Below, one piece after another: positions 26,084-36,717 of a stretch of 64,000 bases of DNA. Where the stretch lies: contig NZ_JALGBI010000003.1 in assembly GCF_022809125.1 (NCBI RefSeq), positions 310,001 through 374,000 on the forward strand, given 5' to 3'. The notes below the pieces were generated by a model. That model did no database searches. It was not told the DNA's origin and worked only from the letters and a program-made list of their open reading frames with translations. This stretch comes from Variovorax terrae. Its GTDB lineage: Bacteria; Pseudomonadota; Gammaproteobacteria; Burkholderiales; Burkholderiaceae_C. Made by a program: the position numbers and the translations under genes. Positions within the stretch are counted from its first letter, which is position 1, and every line of letters begins with the position of its first letter.

Positions 26084-27067
26084 ATGACCCCCCTCACGCG
26101 GGCCCGCAGAGGGTTTGTCCTGGCGCTGCTGCCCCTCCTCATGGCGGCAGGGGCATCGCACGCGCAGAACTACCCCTCGAAGGCGGTCACGATCGTGGTC
26201 GGGACGGAAGCCGGCGGCTCGCCGGACCTGATCGCTCGCATCCTCGGCACCCGGCTCGGCGCGCAGCTTGGCCGGCCGGTGATCGTGGAGAACCGGCCCG
26301 GCGCCGCCGGCACCGTGGGCGCCGCGCAAGTTGCTCGGGCCCAGCCCGACGGCCACACGCTGTTCCTCGGAACGGTGTCCTCCCACGCCATCGCCAGGAG
26401 CGTCTACCCGGCGCTGAGCTACGACCCGGAGACCAGCTTCGCCCCCGTGGGCCAGGTTGCCTCGGTGCCGTTGATCCTGGTGGTGCGGGCCGACTCGAAG
26501 GCGCGCACCGTCAAGGACCTGGTCACGATGGCGCAGGCGCAGCCCGGCAAGCTCAACTACGCCTCCCCGGGCTCGGGCGGCCCTCAGCACCTGGCCTCGG
26601 AGCTTTTCATGTCCGTGACCGGAACCCGCCTCGCGCACATTCCCTACAAGAGCGGCGCGGCCGCCATCACCGCGGTGCTGGCCGGCGATGTCGACATGTT
26701 CTTTGCCGGCATGCCGCCCGCGCTGGCGCAGATCCAGGCCGGCAAGTTGCGCGGGCTGCTGGTCACCACGGCATCGCGCTTCCCCGCGGTGCCCGACGTG
26801 CCGACCGCCAGGGAGGCGGGGCTGGAGGATTTCGAGGTGGACAACTGGCATGCGCTGTTCGCCCCCGCCGGCACGCCCTTACCCGTGCTGCAGCGCTTGA
26901 ACCACGACATCGGCGTCGTGCTGCAGGACCTCGAGGTGCGCGCACAGTTCGTCAAGATCGGGGCCACCGCCAAAGGCGGCGAACCGGTGGAGCTGGCGCG
27001 GCTGGTGAAGGCCGAGGCCGGGAAGTGGGCGCGCATCGTCAAGAGCACCGGCACCACCGCCAACTGA
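26084..27067 (+). CDS. Bug-family (TctC) solute-binding protein
   Basis: 327 residues from the ATG at 26084, chosen because AAGGA lies 6 nt before it; ATGs at 26045 and 26060 are alternatives. Signal peptide LALLPLLMAAGASHAQ, then the Bug hallmarks YPSKAVTIVVGTEAGGSPDL, ENRPGAAGTVGAAQVA, and NYASPGSGGPQHLASELF. Bug proteins bind carboxylic acids in the periplasm and often lack a linked transporter. No tctAB genes are present here, and the operon already has its own ABC binding protein, so this may be a second capture or signalling protein. Confidence 0.92.
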   Translation: MTPLTRARRGFVLALLPLLMAAGASHAQNYPSKAVTIVVGTEAGGSPDLIARILGTRLGAQLGRPVIVENRPGAAGTVGAAQVARAQPDGHTLFLGTVSSHAIARSVYPALSYDPETSFAPVGQVASVPLILVVRADSKARTVKDLVTMAQAQPGKLNYASPGSGGPQHLASELFMSVTGTRLAHIPYKSGAAAITAVLAGDVDMFFAGMPPALAQIQAGKLRGLLVTTASRFPAVPDVPTAREAGLEDFEVDNWHALFAPAGTPLPVLQRLNHDIGVVLQDLEVRAQFVKIGATAKGGEPVELARLVKAEAGKWARIVKSTGTTAN

Positions 27068-27086
27068 AACCAGGACGACACCCGCG

Positions 27087-28559
27087 ATGGAACCGATGAA
27101 CCTGCTCGTCCTGATGGACGACGAACACAACAAGAAGATGCTGGGCTGCTACGGGCACCCGACCGTGCAGACGCCGAACCTCGACCGCCTGGCAGCGCGC
27201 GGCACCCGCTTCATCAACGCCTACACCAACTCGCCCATCTGCGTTCCCGCCCGTGCGGCCTTCGCCACCGGCCGCCAGGTGCACCAGACCGGCTACTGGG
27301 ACAACGCCATCGCCTATGACGGCCAGGTGCCCTCATGGGGCCACGTGCTGCAGGCACACGGCCACCCGGTGGTGTCGATCGGCAAGCTGCACTACACCGA
27401 CGAGACCGCCGACACCGGCTTCGACCGCCAGGTCCTGCCGATGCACATCGAGGCGGGCGTCGGCGACCTGCACGGGCTGCTGCGCGATCCGCTGCCGGTG
27501 CGCTACCAGTCGCGCGACATGGCCACGCGCATCGGCCCGGGCGACACCAGCTATACCGACTATGACCGCAAGATCGCGGACGAAGCCTGCCACTGGCTGC
27601 AGACGCAAGCGCAGGTGCAGCGCCCGCACGGCAAGCCCTGGGTGTTGTTCACCTCCTTCATTTCGCCGCATTCGCCGCTGGTCGCGCCGCAGGCGTATTA
27701 CGACCTGTACCCGCCCGAGTCGATCACCTTGCCGAAGAAGCGCCCCGCGGGCTTCCAGCACCCCTGGTGGGACGCACTCAACGGCTGCTACATCTTCGAT
27801 GCCAGCTTTGCCGACGACCACCAGCGCCGCATCGCGATCGCCTCCTACTACGCCCTGTGCACCTATATCGACCATCAGATCGGCCGAGTGCTCGACACGC
27901 TGGAGGCCACCGGCCTGGCGCGCAACACCCGCGTGGTCTTCCTCTCGGACCATGGCGACAACATGGGCGCGCGCGGACTGTGGGGCAAGTCGAACATGTA
28001 CGAGGAGTCGGCCGGCATCCCCATGATCGCCGCCGGTCCCGGCATCGCGGCCGGGGCGCGCTGCGACACGGCGGTGTCGCACATCGACTTCCGGCCCACC
28101 ATCCTGCAGGCGGTCGGTGTGCCGGCGCAGGCCCAGGCATCGCAGGCGTACCCGGGCCGATCGCTTTTCGAGTCGATGCAGATGCCCGAGGCCGAAGCCC
28201 GGCAGCGCGTGGTTCTCAGCGAATACCATGCGGCGGGCTCGATCAGCGCCTGCTACATGGTCCGCCAGGGCGACTGGAAGTACATCCACTACACGGGCTT
28301 TCGCCCGGAACTGTTCAACCTGCGCGAAGACCCCGAGGAGCTGGCCGACCGTGCCGGCGACCCGGCCTGTGCGGGCGTGCTGCGGGCGCTGGAGGGTGAG
28401 TTGCGGCAGCACCTCGACCCGGAGGCGACCGATCGCCAGGCCAAGGCCGCGCAGGCCGCATTGATCGCCAAGCATGGCGGCTACGACGCCATCAACCGGC
28501 GCGGCGGCAGCAGCTACACGCCCGCACCGGGTGAAGACGTGCAGCTGATCCCGTCCTGA
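27087..28559 (+). CDS. Sulfatase-family hydrolase (cytoplasmic)
   Basis: 490 residues. Metal-binding DD near residue 11 (VLMDDEHN) and the formylglycine signature ICVPAR with Cys52 (CxPxR) identify the type I sulfatase/phosphonate monoester hydrolase family. The later FLSDHGDNMG motif supplies further metal ligands. There is no signal peptide, so it acts on an imported substrate. It lies 19 bp after the Bug gene and 45 bp before ltnD. The inferred role is removal of sulfate (or a phosphate/phosphonate ester) from the compound whose carbon skeleton the next five enzymes degrade. Confidence 0.88.
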   Translation: MEPMNLLVLMDDEHNKKMLGCYGHPTVQTPNLDRLAARGTRFINAYTNSPICVPARAAFATGRQVHQTGYWDNAIAYDGQVPSWGHVLQAHGHPVVSIGKLHYTDETADTGFDRQVLPMHIEAGVGDLHGLLRDPLPVRYQSRDMATRIGPGDTSYTDYDRKIADEACHWLQTQAQVQRPHGKPWVLFTSFISPHSPLVAPQAYYDLYPPESITLPKKRPAGFQHPWWDALNGCYIFDASFADDHQRRIAIASYYALCTYIDHQIGRVLDTLEATGLARNTRVVFLSDHGDNMGARGLWGKSNMYEESAGIPMIAAGPGIAAGARCDTAVSHIDFRPTILQAVGVPAQAQASQAYPGRSLFESMQMPEAEARQRVVLSEYHAAGSISACYMVRQGDWKYIHYTGFRPELFNLREDPEELADRAGDPACAGVLRALEGELRQHLDPEATDRQAKAAQAALIAKHGGYDAINRRGGSSYTPAPGEDVQLIPS

Positions 28560-28604
28560 CAGCCCGGGCGTGCATCGCTTATTTCTCGAGAAGGAACCTT
28601 ATTC

Positions 28605-29519
28605 ATGAATTCACCGCAAGTAGGCGTCATCGGCCTGGGCGCCATGGGGGCCGGCATGGCTGCCTCGCTGCGGCGCGCCGGCCACACCGTGCATGTGTGC
28701 GACGTGCGGCGCGACGCGGCCGAGGCCTTCGCGCGCGAGGGCGGCGTGGCTTGCGCCGCGCCGGCCGAGCTGGCGGCTGCCTGCGACGTGGTGGTCTCGG
28801 TGGTGGTCAACGCGGCCCAGACCGAGGCCGTGCTGTTCGGTGAGGGCGGGGCCGCGGCGGCGATGCGGCCGGGCAGCGTCTTCGTGATGTGCTCGACCGT
28901 GGACCCGAACTGGTCGGTGGCGCTGGAGGCGCGGCTGGCCGAAAAAGGCATCCTCTACCTCGACGCGCCGATCTCCGGCGGCGCCGCCAAGGCCGCCAGC
29001 GGCCAGATGACCATGATGACGGCGGGCCGGCCCGAGGCCTATGCGAAGGCCGGTGCGCTGCTCGATGCCATGGCGGCCAAGGTCTACCGCCTGGGCGACC
29101 GCGCCGGCGCGGGCAGCAAGGTCAAGGTCATCAACCAGCTGCTGGCCGGCGTGCACATTGCCGCCGCCGCCGAGGCCATGGCCCTGGGCCTGCGCGAGGG
29201 CGTGGACCCGGCCGCGCTGTACGAGGTCATCACCCACAGCGCGGGCAACAGCTGGATGTTCGAGAATCGCATGGCCCACGTGCTCGCGGGCGACTACACG
29301 CCGCTGTCGGCGGTGGACATCTTCGTGAAGGACCTGGGCCTGGTGCTGGACCTGGCGCGCGGCAGCAAATTCCCGCTGCCGCTGTCGAGCACCGCGCACC
29401 AGATGTTCATGCAGGCGTCCACGGCCGGTTTCGCCCGCGAGGACGACAGCGCGGTCATCAAGATTTTCCCGGGCATCGAGCTGCCCGGCCCGGCAGGACA
29501 GGAAAGGACCAAGGCATGA
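28605..29519 (+). CDS. ltnD: L-threonate 2-dehydrogenase-like (beta-hydroxyacid dehydrogenase)
   Basis: 304 residues. NAD(P) motif GVIGLGAMGAGMAASLRRAG at the N-terminus, catalytic-region DAPISGGAAKAASGQMTMM, and the Lys in GAGSKVKVINQLL are those of the 3-hydroxyisobutyrate dehydrogenase superfamily. Adjacency to denD-otnK-otnC-otnI favours LtnD, which oxidises L-threonate at C2. The AAGGAAC site is good. Its stop overlaps the denD start (ATGA). The gene symbol rests on context. Confidence 0.85.
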   Translation: MNSPQVGVIGLGAMGAGMAASLRRAGHTVHVCDVRRDAAEAFAREGGVACAAPAELAAACDVVVSVVVNAAQTEAVLFGEGGAAAAMRPGSVFVMCSTVDPNWSVALEARLAEKGILYLDAPISGGAAKAASGQMTMMTAGRPEAYAKAGALLDAMAAKVYRLGDRAGAGSKVKVINQLLAGVHIAAAAEAMALGLREGVDPAALYEVITHSAGNSWMFENRMAHVLAGDYTPLSAVDIFVKDLGLVLDLARGSKFPLPLSSTAHQMFMQASTAGFAREDDSAVIKIFPGIELPGPAGQERTKA

Positions 29520-30526
29520 ACATTCTCATCACCGGCGGCTGCGGCTTCCTCGGCGCGCGGCTGGCCCGCACGCTGCTCGCGCAGGACACGCTGGCGCTGT
29601 GCGGCGCGCCGGCGCAGCCGGTCGCGCGCATCACGCTGGCCGACCGCGTGCCGCCGCCCGATGACCTGGCCGCCGATCCGCGCATCGCGTTCGTCGAGGG
29701 CGACCTGAATGCGTTGATCGGCAGCGGGCAGTTGCCGGCGGCCGGTACCGCGCTGGTGTTCCACCTGGCCGCGGCCGTGAGTGGCGAGTGCGAGGCCGAC
29801 TTCGACCTCGGCCTGCGCAGCAACTTCGACGCTACCCGCGCGCTGCTGCAGGCCTGCCGCGCGCTCGGCACGCGCCCCGCGTTCGTGTTTTCCAGTTCGG
29901 TCGCGGTGTTCGGCGACTCGCCCGAGCAGCCGCTGCCGCCCGTGATTGACGACCGCACCCTGCCCACGCCGCAGAACAGCTACGGCATCCAGAAGTTCAT
30001 CGGCGAGCAGCTGGTGGCCGACTTCACGCGCAAGGGCTTCGTGCAGGGCCGCAACGTGCGCCTGATGACGGTGTCGGTGCGTCCGGGGCGGCCCAACGGC
30101 GCGGCCTCGAGCTTCCTGAGCGGCATGCTGCGCGAGCCGCTGGCCGGCGTGCGCGCCACGGTGCCGGTGCCGCCCGAGACGGCGGTGGCGCTGTCCTCGC
30201 CGGCCAACACCGTGCGCGGGCTGCTGCGCGCGGCCGAGGCCGGCGATGCCGAATGGGGCGCGCGCACGGCCGTCAACCTGCCCGCGCTGAGCACCACCGT
30301 GCGCGAGATGGCGGCCGCGCTGGAGCGCGTGGCCGGCCCGGCGGCGACGGCCCTGCTCGACTGGCAGCCCGACCCGGCGGTGGCGAAGATCGTCACCAGC
30401 TGGCCCAGCCGCGTGGAAACCGCGCGCGCCCAGGCGCTGGGCCTGCGCGCCGACAGCGGCTTCGAGGCCGTGCTGCGCGACTACGTGCGCGAGAACCCCG
30501 GCGCGGTGAAGCTGGAGGTCCGCTGA
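29516..30526 (+). CDS. denD: D-erythronate dehydrogenase-like (extended SDR)
   Basis: 336 residues. Extended-SDR Rossmann motif TGGCGFLGARLA at residues 6-17, FSSSVAVFGD, and the catalytic YGIQK (Y-x3-K). The pattern SVRPGRPNGAASSFLSGMLREPLAG matches the DenD/YgbK-linked epimerase-like group that oxidises D-erythronate to 2-oxo-tetronate. Overlaps ltnD (ATGA) and otnK (TGATG), so the enzymes are translationally coupled. Confidence 0.87.
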   Translation: MNILITGGCGFLGARLARTLLAQDTLALCGAPAQPVARITLADRVPPPDDLAADPRIAFVEGDLNALIGSGQLPAAGTALVFHLAAAVSGECEADFDLGLRSNFDATRALLQACRALGTRPAFVFSSSVAVFGDSPEQPLPPVIDDRTLPTPQNSYGIQKFIGEQLVADFTRKGFVQGRNVRLMTVSVRPGRPNGAASSFLSGMLREPLAGVRATVPVPPETAVALSSPANTVRGLLRAAEAGDAEWGARTAVNLPALSTTVREMAAALERVAGPAATALLDWQPDPAVAKIVTSWPSRVETARAQALGLRADSGFEAVLRDYVRENPGAVKLEVR

Positions 30527-31797
30527 TGGGTCCACTGCTGCTTGGCTGCATCGCCGACGACTTCACGGGCGCCACCGATCTTGCCAACAACCTGGTGCGC
30601 GCCGGCATGCGCGTGGTGCAGGCCATCGGCGTGCCCGACGGCCCGCTGGCGGCCGAGGTGGATGCGGTGGTGATCGCGCTCAAGTCGCGCACGGTGCCGC
30701 CGGCCGAGGCCGTGGCGCAGTCGCTGGCCGCGCTGCGCTGGCTGCAGGCCCGCGGCGCGCGGCAGATCTACTTCAAGTACTGCTCCACCTTCGACAGCAC
30801 GGCCCAGGGCAACATCGGCCCGGTGGCCGAGGCGCTGATGGACGCGCTGGGCACGGACTTCACCATTGCCACGCCGGCTTTTCCCGACAACGGGCGCACG
30901 GTGTTCAAGGGCCACCTGTTCGTGGGCGAGGTGCTGCTGCACGAGAGCGGCATGCAGCACCATCCGCTGACGCCGATGACCGACGCCAACCTGGTGCGCG
31001 TGCTGCAGGCGCAGTGCCGGCGCAAGGTCGGCCTGATCGACCACAAGGTCGTGGCCCAGGGTGAGGCCGCGGTGCGCGCGCGCATCGCCGCGCTGCGCGC
31101 CGAGGGCGTGGGCCTGGCGATCGTGGACGCGGTCTCGAACGAAGATCTGCTGCGCCTCGGCCCGGCCCTGAAGGACCTGCCGCTGCTGACCGCCGGCTCG
31201 GGCGTGGCCATCGGGCTGCCGGCCAACTTCGGGCTGGCGCCCTCGTCCCGGGCCAGCGCGCTGCCGCCCGCGTGCGGCCTGCAGGCCGTGGTGTCGGGCA
31301 GCTGCTCCCTGGCCACTAATCGCCAGGTGCAGGCGTTCATCGCGTCGGGCCAGCCGGCGCTGGCCGTGGACCCGCTGCGCATCGCGGCCGGCGTGGACGT
31401 CGCGGCCGAGGCGCTGGCCTGGGCCGAACCGCGGCTGGCCGCCGGGCCGGTGCTGGTGTATTCGACCGCCGACGCCGGCGCGGTGAAAGCCATCCAGGGC
31501 CGGCTCGGCGTGGAGCAGGCCGGCGCCCTGGTCGAGCGCTGCATCGCGGCCATCGCGCGTGGCCTGGTCGAGCGCGGCGTGCGCCAGCTGCTGGTGGCCG
31601 GCGGCGAAACCTCGGGCGCCTGCGTGCAGGCGCTGGGCATCGCGCAGATGCAGATCGGCCCGCAGATCGATCCGGGCGTGCCCTGGTGCCATGCGCCGTC
31701 CGATGCGGCGCCGGGCGCGGGCCTGCACCTGACCCTCAAGTCCGGCAACTTCGGCACCGACGACTTCTTCACCAAAGCCTTTACGATGCTGCGATGA
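30526..31797 (+). CDS. otnK: 3-oxo-tetronate kinase (four-carbon acid sugar kinase)
   Basis: 423 residues, DUF1537/OtnK fold. The N-terminal substrate domain opens with CIADDFTGATDLANNL, and contains KYCSTFDSTAQGNIGP and TPAFPDNGRTVFKGHLFV. The C-terminal nucleotide domain has the glycine-rich VAGGETSGACVQAL. It phosphorylates 3-oxo-tetronate at O4 before decarboxylation. Position between denD and otnC is exactly that of known four-carbon acid sugar operons. Confidence 0.93.
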   Translation: MGPLLLGCIADDFTGATDLANNLVRAGMRVVQAIGVPDGPLAAEVDAVVIALKSRTVPPAEAVAQSLAALRWLQARGARQIYFKYCSTFDSTAQGNIGPVAEALMDALGTDFTIATPAFPDNGRTVFKGHLFVGEVLLHESGMQHHPLTPMTDANLVRVLQAQCRRKVGLIDHKVVAQGEAAVRARIAALRAEGVGLAIVDAVSNEDLLRLGPALKDLPLLTAGSGVAIGLPANFGLAPSSRASALPPACGLQAVVSGSCSLATNRQVQAFIASGQPALAVDPLRIAAGVDVAAEALAWAEPRLAAGPVLVYSTADAGAVKAIQGRLGVEQAGALVERCIAAIARGLVERGVRQLLVAGGETSGACVQALGIAQMQIGPQIDPGVPWCHAPSDAAPGAGLHLTLKSGNFGTDDFFTKAFTMLR

Positions 31798-32456
31798 ACG
31801 AGTCCCGGGCCCGAGAAGAGATCTGCCGCGTCGGCCACAGCCTGTTCGCGCGCGGCTATGTGCATGCCACGGCGGGCAACATCAGCGTGCGCCTGGACGA
31901 CGGTTTCCTGATCACGCCGACCGACGCCTGCCTGGGCTTTCTCGACCCGGCCAGCCTGGCCAGGCTGGACGCCGACGGGCGCCAGACGGGCGGCGCAGCT
32001 GCTAGCAAAACCATAGCACTCCATCGCGGTATCTACCGGACATCGACCCGATTCGATGCCCAGACCCGGTGCGTGATCCACACCCACAGCACGCATTGCG
32101 TGGCCCTGAGCCTCGGGCCTGCCGAGCCGGAGCTGCTGCCGCCGCTCACGCCCTATTTCGTGATGAAGGTGGGCCATGTGCCGGTGATTCCCTACCACCG
32201 CCCCGGCGCCGCCGAAGCCGCCGAGGCGGTGATGCAGGCCATCGGGCGCTATGGCGAGCGCGGCACGCCGATCCGCGCCGTGATGCTCGAGCGCCTCGGC
32301 CCCAACGTCTGGCACGATACGCCGGCGGCCGCGATGGCCACGCTGGAAGAGCTGGAGGAAACCGCGAAGCTGTGGCAGCTCAGCGACCCCAGGCCCCAGC
32401 CCTTGAACGAACACCAGATCAGCGAGCTGCGCCAGGCCTTCGGCGCGCGCTGGTGA
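31794..32456 (+). CDS. otnC: 3-oxo-tetronate 4-phosphate decarboxylase (class II aldolase family)
   Basis: 220 residues. Class II aldolase/adducin fold with GNISVRL, the zinc-binding HTHSTH near residue 100 and a third His in the C-terminal half. The reaction releases CO2 from 3-oxo-tetronate 4-phosphate and gives dihydroxyacetone phosphate. Bases 32001-32045 carry a 45-bp repeat read as [15 protein letters not shown]; the segment SK-x-x-x-LH-x-x-IYR is one I recall as typical of this family, so the repeat lies on functional sequence. ATGA overlap with otnK. Confidence 0.9.
   Translation: MNESRAREEICRVGHSLFARGYVHATAGNISVRLDDGFLITPTDACLGFLDPASLARLDADGRQTGGAAASKTIALHRGIYRTSTRFDAQTRCVIHTHSTHCVALSLGPAEPELLPPLTPYFVMKVGHVPVIPYHRPGAAEAAEAVMQAIGRYGERGTPIRAVMLERLGPNVWHDTPAAAMATLEELEETAKLWQLSDPRPQPLNEHQISELRQAFGARW
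32001..32045 (-). repeat. 45-bp GCTAT repeat, copy 6 (inside otnC)
   Basis: Hairpin GCTA-N9-TAGC (32001-32017) and GGACATCG (32038-32045), read in frame at GCT. The weakest hairpin of the family, but the end octamer and the 45-bp spacing are kept. Confidence 0.68.
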
Positions 32457-32479
32457 ACCAAAACCTTCAGAACATCCCC

Positions 32480-33319
32480 ATGCCGAAATTCGCCGCCAAC
32501 CTCTCGATGATGTACCCCGAGCTGCCCTTCCTCGACCGCTTCGACGCGGCCGCGAAAGACGGTTTTCGCGCGGTGGAATACCTGTTTCCCTATGCCTTCG
32601 CGCCGGCCGAGATCGTGGCCCGGCTGCAGGCGAACGGCTTGCAGCAGGTGCTGTTCAACAGCCCGCCGGGCGGCACCGACGCCGCGTCCATCGCCCGGGC
32701 CTGGGACCAGGCCGGCGACAAGGGCACGGCCTGCCAGCCCGGGCGCGAGGCCGAGTTCCGCGCCGGCGTGGCGCTGGCGCTGGATTACGCGCAGGCGCTG
32801 GGCTGCCCGCGCATCCATGCCATGGCCGGGCTGATCCCGCCGGGCCTGACGCGTGAAGCCGTGCAGGCCACCTACGTGGACAACCTGCGCTGGGCCGCGG
32901 TCGAGGCGGCGAAGCAGGGCGTGGACGTGCTGATCGAGCCCATCAACACCCGCGACATCCCGCGCTTCTTCCTGAACCGGCAGGACCACGCGCATGAAAT
33001 CCTCGCGGAGGTCGGCGCGCCCAACCTCAAGGTGCAGATGGACCTCTACCACTGCCAGATCGTTGAGGGCGATGTGGCGATGAAGCTGCGCCAGTACCTG
33101 CCCACGGGCCGCGTCGGCCATCTGCAGATCGCCGGCGTGCCCGAGCGCCACGAGCCCGACATCGGCGAGCTCAACTACGGCTACCTGTTCGGCGTGATCG
33201 ACGAGGTGGCGCAGCAATGCGGCTGGGACGGCTGGATCGGCGGCGAGTACCGCCCGCGCCTGGGCGCGCAGCCCGGCGGCACCCGCTCGGGACTGGGCTG
33301 GTTCGCGCCCTGGCGCTGA
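32480..33319 (+). CDS. otnI: 2-oxo-tetronate isomerase (hydroxypyruvate isomerase family)
   Basis: 279 residues from the ATG at 32480 ([21 protein letters not shown] is the usual family start); a GTG at 32453 overlapping the otnC stop is an alternative start. TIM-barrel AP-endonuclease-2 fold with metal-ligand segments [38 protein letters not shown] and the final GGEYRP. It interconverts 2-oxo- and 3-oxo-tetronate, feeding OtnK. Last gene of the operon; it converges on the DUF3047 gene and no terminator is evident. Confidence 0.88.
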   Translation: MPKFAANLSMMYPELPFLDRFDAAAKDGFRAVEYLFPYAFAPAEIVARLQANGLQQVLFNSPPGGTDAASIARAWDQAGDKGTACQPGREAEFRAGVALALDYAQALGCPRIHAMAGLIPPGLTREAVQATYVDNLRWAAVEAAKQGVDVLIEPINTRDIPRFFLNRQDHAHEILAEVGAPNLKVQMDLYHCQIVEGDVAMKLRQYLPTGRVGHLQIAGVPERHEPDIGELNYGYLFGVIDEVAQQCGWDGWIGGEYRPRLGAQPGGTRSGLGWFAPWR

Positions 33320-33344
33320 GGCGCTGGCGCGCGGTTCACGCGGT

Positions 33345-34109
33345 TCAGGGCGCCAGGCGGATGTCTCCGAAGTACGCCAGCCCGTTGCCCTGCGTGTTGT
33401 CCGCGTCGGCCGATACCACGACATCGACGATGTCCGGCACGGGGCCCGTCGATTCGTCGCCAAACACGCGCTGGTAGTCGGCCACCACGTTGCGCTTCTC
33501 GGCGACCCACTGCCCCAGCTTCTGCGGCCCGGTCTGCAGGACGATCAGGCGCAGGCGACGCGTGAAGGCATTGACGATGCGGCTGCCGGCGGGCAGCTTG
33601 TTGTCCCAGACATAGCACAGGGTTTCGGCGGGCACCTCCTCGCCGGTGGCCGAGCGCGCCAGCCGGAGCTTGGCACGCTCGGCAAAGCCGAGATGCTCGG
33701 GAGAGAAATCGAAGGACAGGCACAGCTTGGCGGCGGCATCGTCGCCCGAGCGCTGGGTCAGGTCGGCGGCCTCGACCAGTTTGTCCACCCGCCAGCGCCA
33801 GCTCAGGGTGGTGTGGTCGGAGGCGCTCAGGCGCAGGGGGTGCGCGAGGTTGCCGTACGACTGGTTGGCCTCGACCTTCAGCACGCGCTCGCCGTTGAGA
33901 TCGACGATGGTGTACCGGGTGGCCACCTTGTTGGGCAAGGTGACGAAGTGCCAGGGCCCGGGCGGCGTGCCGGGCGGCGCGGCCGAGAACGGGGTGACGG
34001 TTCCCGCCGCAGGCTCCTCGGCGCGCACCGGTGGCGGCGCCATCAGCAGGCTGCCCGCCAAGGCCAGCGGCAGCAGATATCCTGGCGTGAGAGCGGTGCG
34101 GCGGATCAT
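33345..34109 (-). CDS. DUF3047 exported protein
   Basis: 254 residues. Signal peptide (LLPLALAGSLLMAPPPVRAEE) and then a beta-rich domain of DUF3047 type, with LSWRWRVDKLVEAADLTQRSGDDAAAKLCLSF and the closing DVVVSADADNTQGNGLAYFGDIRL. Periplasmic or secreted; function unknown. An inverted repeat GTTCC-N7-GGAAC (34131-34147) just upstream of its start may be a regulator site. Confidence 0.82.
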   Translation of the reverse strand: MIRRTALTPGYLLPLALAGSLLMAPPPVRAEEPAAGTVTPFSAAPPGTPPGPWHFVTLPNKVATRYTIVDLNGERVLKVEANQSYGNLAHPLRLSASDHTTLSWRWRVDKLVEAADLTQRSGDDAAAKLCLSFDFSPEHLGFAERAKLRLARSATGEEVPAETLCYVWDNKLPAGSRIVNAFTRRLRLIVLQTGPQKLGQWVAEKRNVVADYQRVFGDESTGPVPDIVDVVVSADADNTQGNGLAYFGDIRLAP

Positions 34110-34130
34110 GGGCGTCCCTGGAAGAATTTA

Positions 34131-34147
34131 GTTCCAAGAATAGGAAC
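34131..34147. promoter_or_regulatory. Inverted repeat upstream of the DUF3047 gene
   Basis: GTTCC-N7-GGAAC, 22 bp upstream of the minus-strand start codon. Only a short palindrome, but placed where an operator would lie. Confidence 0.35.
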
Positions 34148-34294
34148 AAGCCAGGGCGGCGTCAATCCAGGCCCGGCCCCCGGGAGCGCCGTCAAAGGGT
34201 TGTCCCGCAGGGGTCTGGTGCGCTGCGTGCCGGCAGCGTAAAGTGGCGTATCTTTACCGGGACCCTGTCCCGCACGCTGCCGGAGAACTCCCAG

Positions 34295-35770
<1,476 letters not shown>

Positions 35771-35777
35771 ACGCCCC

Positions 35778-36662
35778 ATGCTGCTGGACACCGCCGACTC
35801 ATCGCCCCGGGCCGGCCGCGCCAGCCTGACCACCTTCACCGCCAGCGATGGCGAGAACCTGGCCCAGTACGACTGGCCGCTGGCCGCCGCCGTGGCGCCG
35901 CGCGGCGCGGTGCTGCTGGTGCATGGCCTGGGCGAGCATGCGGGCCGCTACGAGGCCGTGGCGCGCCGCCTCAACGACTGGGGCTTCGCGGTGCGCGGCT
36001 ACGACCAGTACGGCCATGGCGAATCGGGCGGCGCGCGCGGCACCCTGCCCGGCGACGCGCGCCTGCTCGACGACCTGGCCGACATGGTGGACAGCCTGCG
36101 CGCCCGCGCCGGCCCCGCCACGCCGCTGATCCTGCTGGGCCACAGCATGGGCGGGCTGGTGGTGGGGCGCTTCGTGTCGCTGAACCTGCGGCCGGTGGAC
36201 GGGCTCGTGATGTCCTCGCCCGCGCTCGACCCCGGGCTCAGCGCCGTGCAGAAGCTGCTGGTGGGCGTGCTGCCGCGCTTCGCGCCCAACCTGTGCGTGG
36301 GCAACGGGCTGGACGACAGCTACCTCTCGCACGACCCGGCCGTGGTGGCCGCCTACCGCGCCGACCCGCTGGTGCACGACCGCATCTCGGGCCGGCTGGC
36401 GCGCTTCATCGCCGAGGGCGGGCCGGCCACGGTGGCGCAGGCCGCCCGCTGGAGCGTGCCCACGCTGCTGATGTACGCGGGGGCCGATAAGTTGGTCAAC
36501 CCGGCCGGCAGCCGGGCGTTCGCCGCGGCCGCGCCGGCCTCGGTGGTGACCTCACGCGGCTTCGAGGGCTACTACCACGAGCTATTCAACGAAATCGAGC
36601 GCGACGCGGTGTTCGCGCTGCTCCAGCAGTGGCTGGACCAGCATTTTCCGGAAAAATCCTGA
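35778..36662 (+). CDS. Alpha/beta-hydrolase, monoacylglycerol-lipase type
   Basis: 294 residues. HGLGEHAGRYEAVARRLNDWGF near residue 50 and the nucleophile elbow GHSMGG define the lysophospholipase/monoglyceride-lipase family. The Asp is in YAGADKLVNP and the His in YYHELFNE. Cytoplasmic, no signal peptide. Likely the second gene of a two-gene transcript with the M20 peptidase; no biochemical link is obvious. Confidence 0.9.
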   Translation: MLLDTADSSPRAGRASLTTFTASDGENLAQYDWPLAAAVAPRGAVLLVHGLGEHAGRYEAVARRLNDWGFAVRGYDQYGHGESGGARGTLPGDARLLDDLADMVDSLRARAGPATPLILLGHSMGGLVVGRFVSLNLRPVDGLVMSSPALDPGLSAVQKLLVGVLPRFAPNLCVGNGLDDSYLSHDPAVVAAYRADPLVHDRISGRLARFIAEGGPATVAQAARWSVPTLLMYAGADKLVNPAGSRAFAAAAPASVVTSRGFEGYYHELFNEIERDAVFALLQQWLDQHFPEKS

Positions 36663-36672
36663 GAAAACGGCC

Positions 36673-36717
36673 CGATGTCCGCGTCGGGCGGGCGTAGAGT
36701 GCTATCTTTTTTGAAGC
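36673..36717 (+). repeat. 45-bp GCTAT repeat, copy 7 (at the yidB stop)
   Basis: CGATGTCC (36673-36680) and GCTAT-N9-AGC (36701-36717). The yidB stop codon (36702-36704 on the minus strand) lies within the hairpin, so the gene ends inside the element. Confidence 0.75.
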
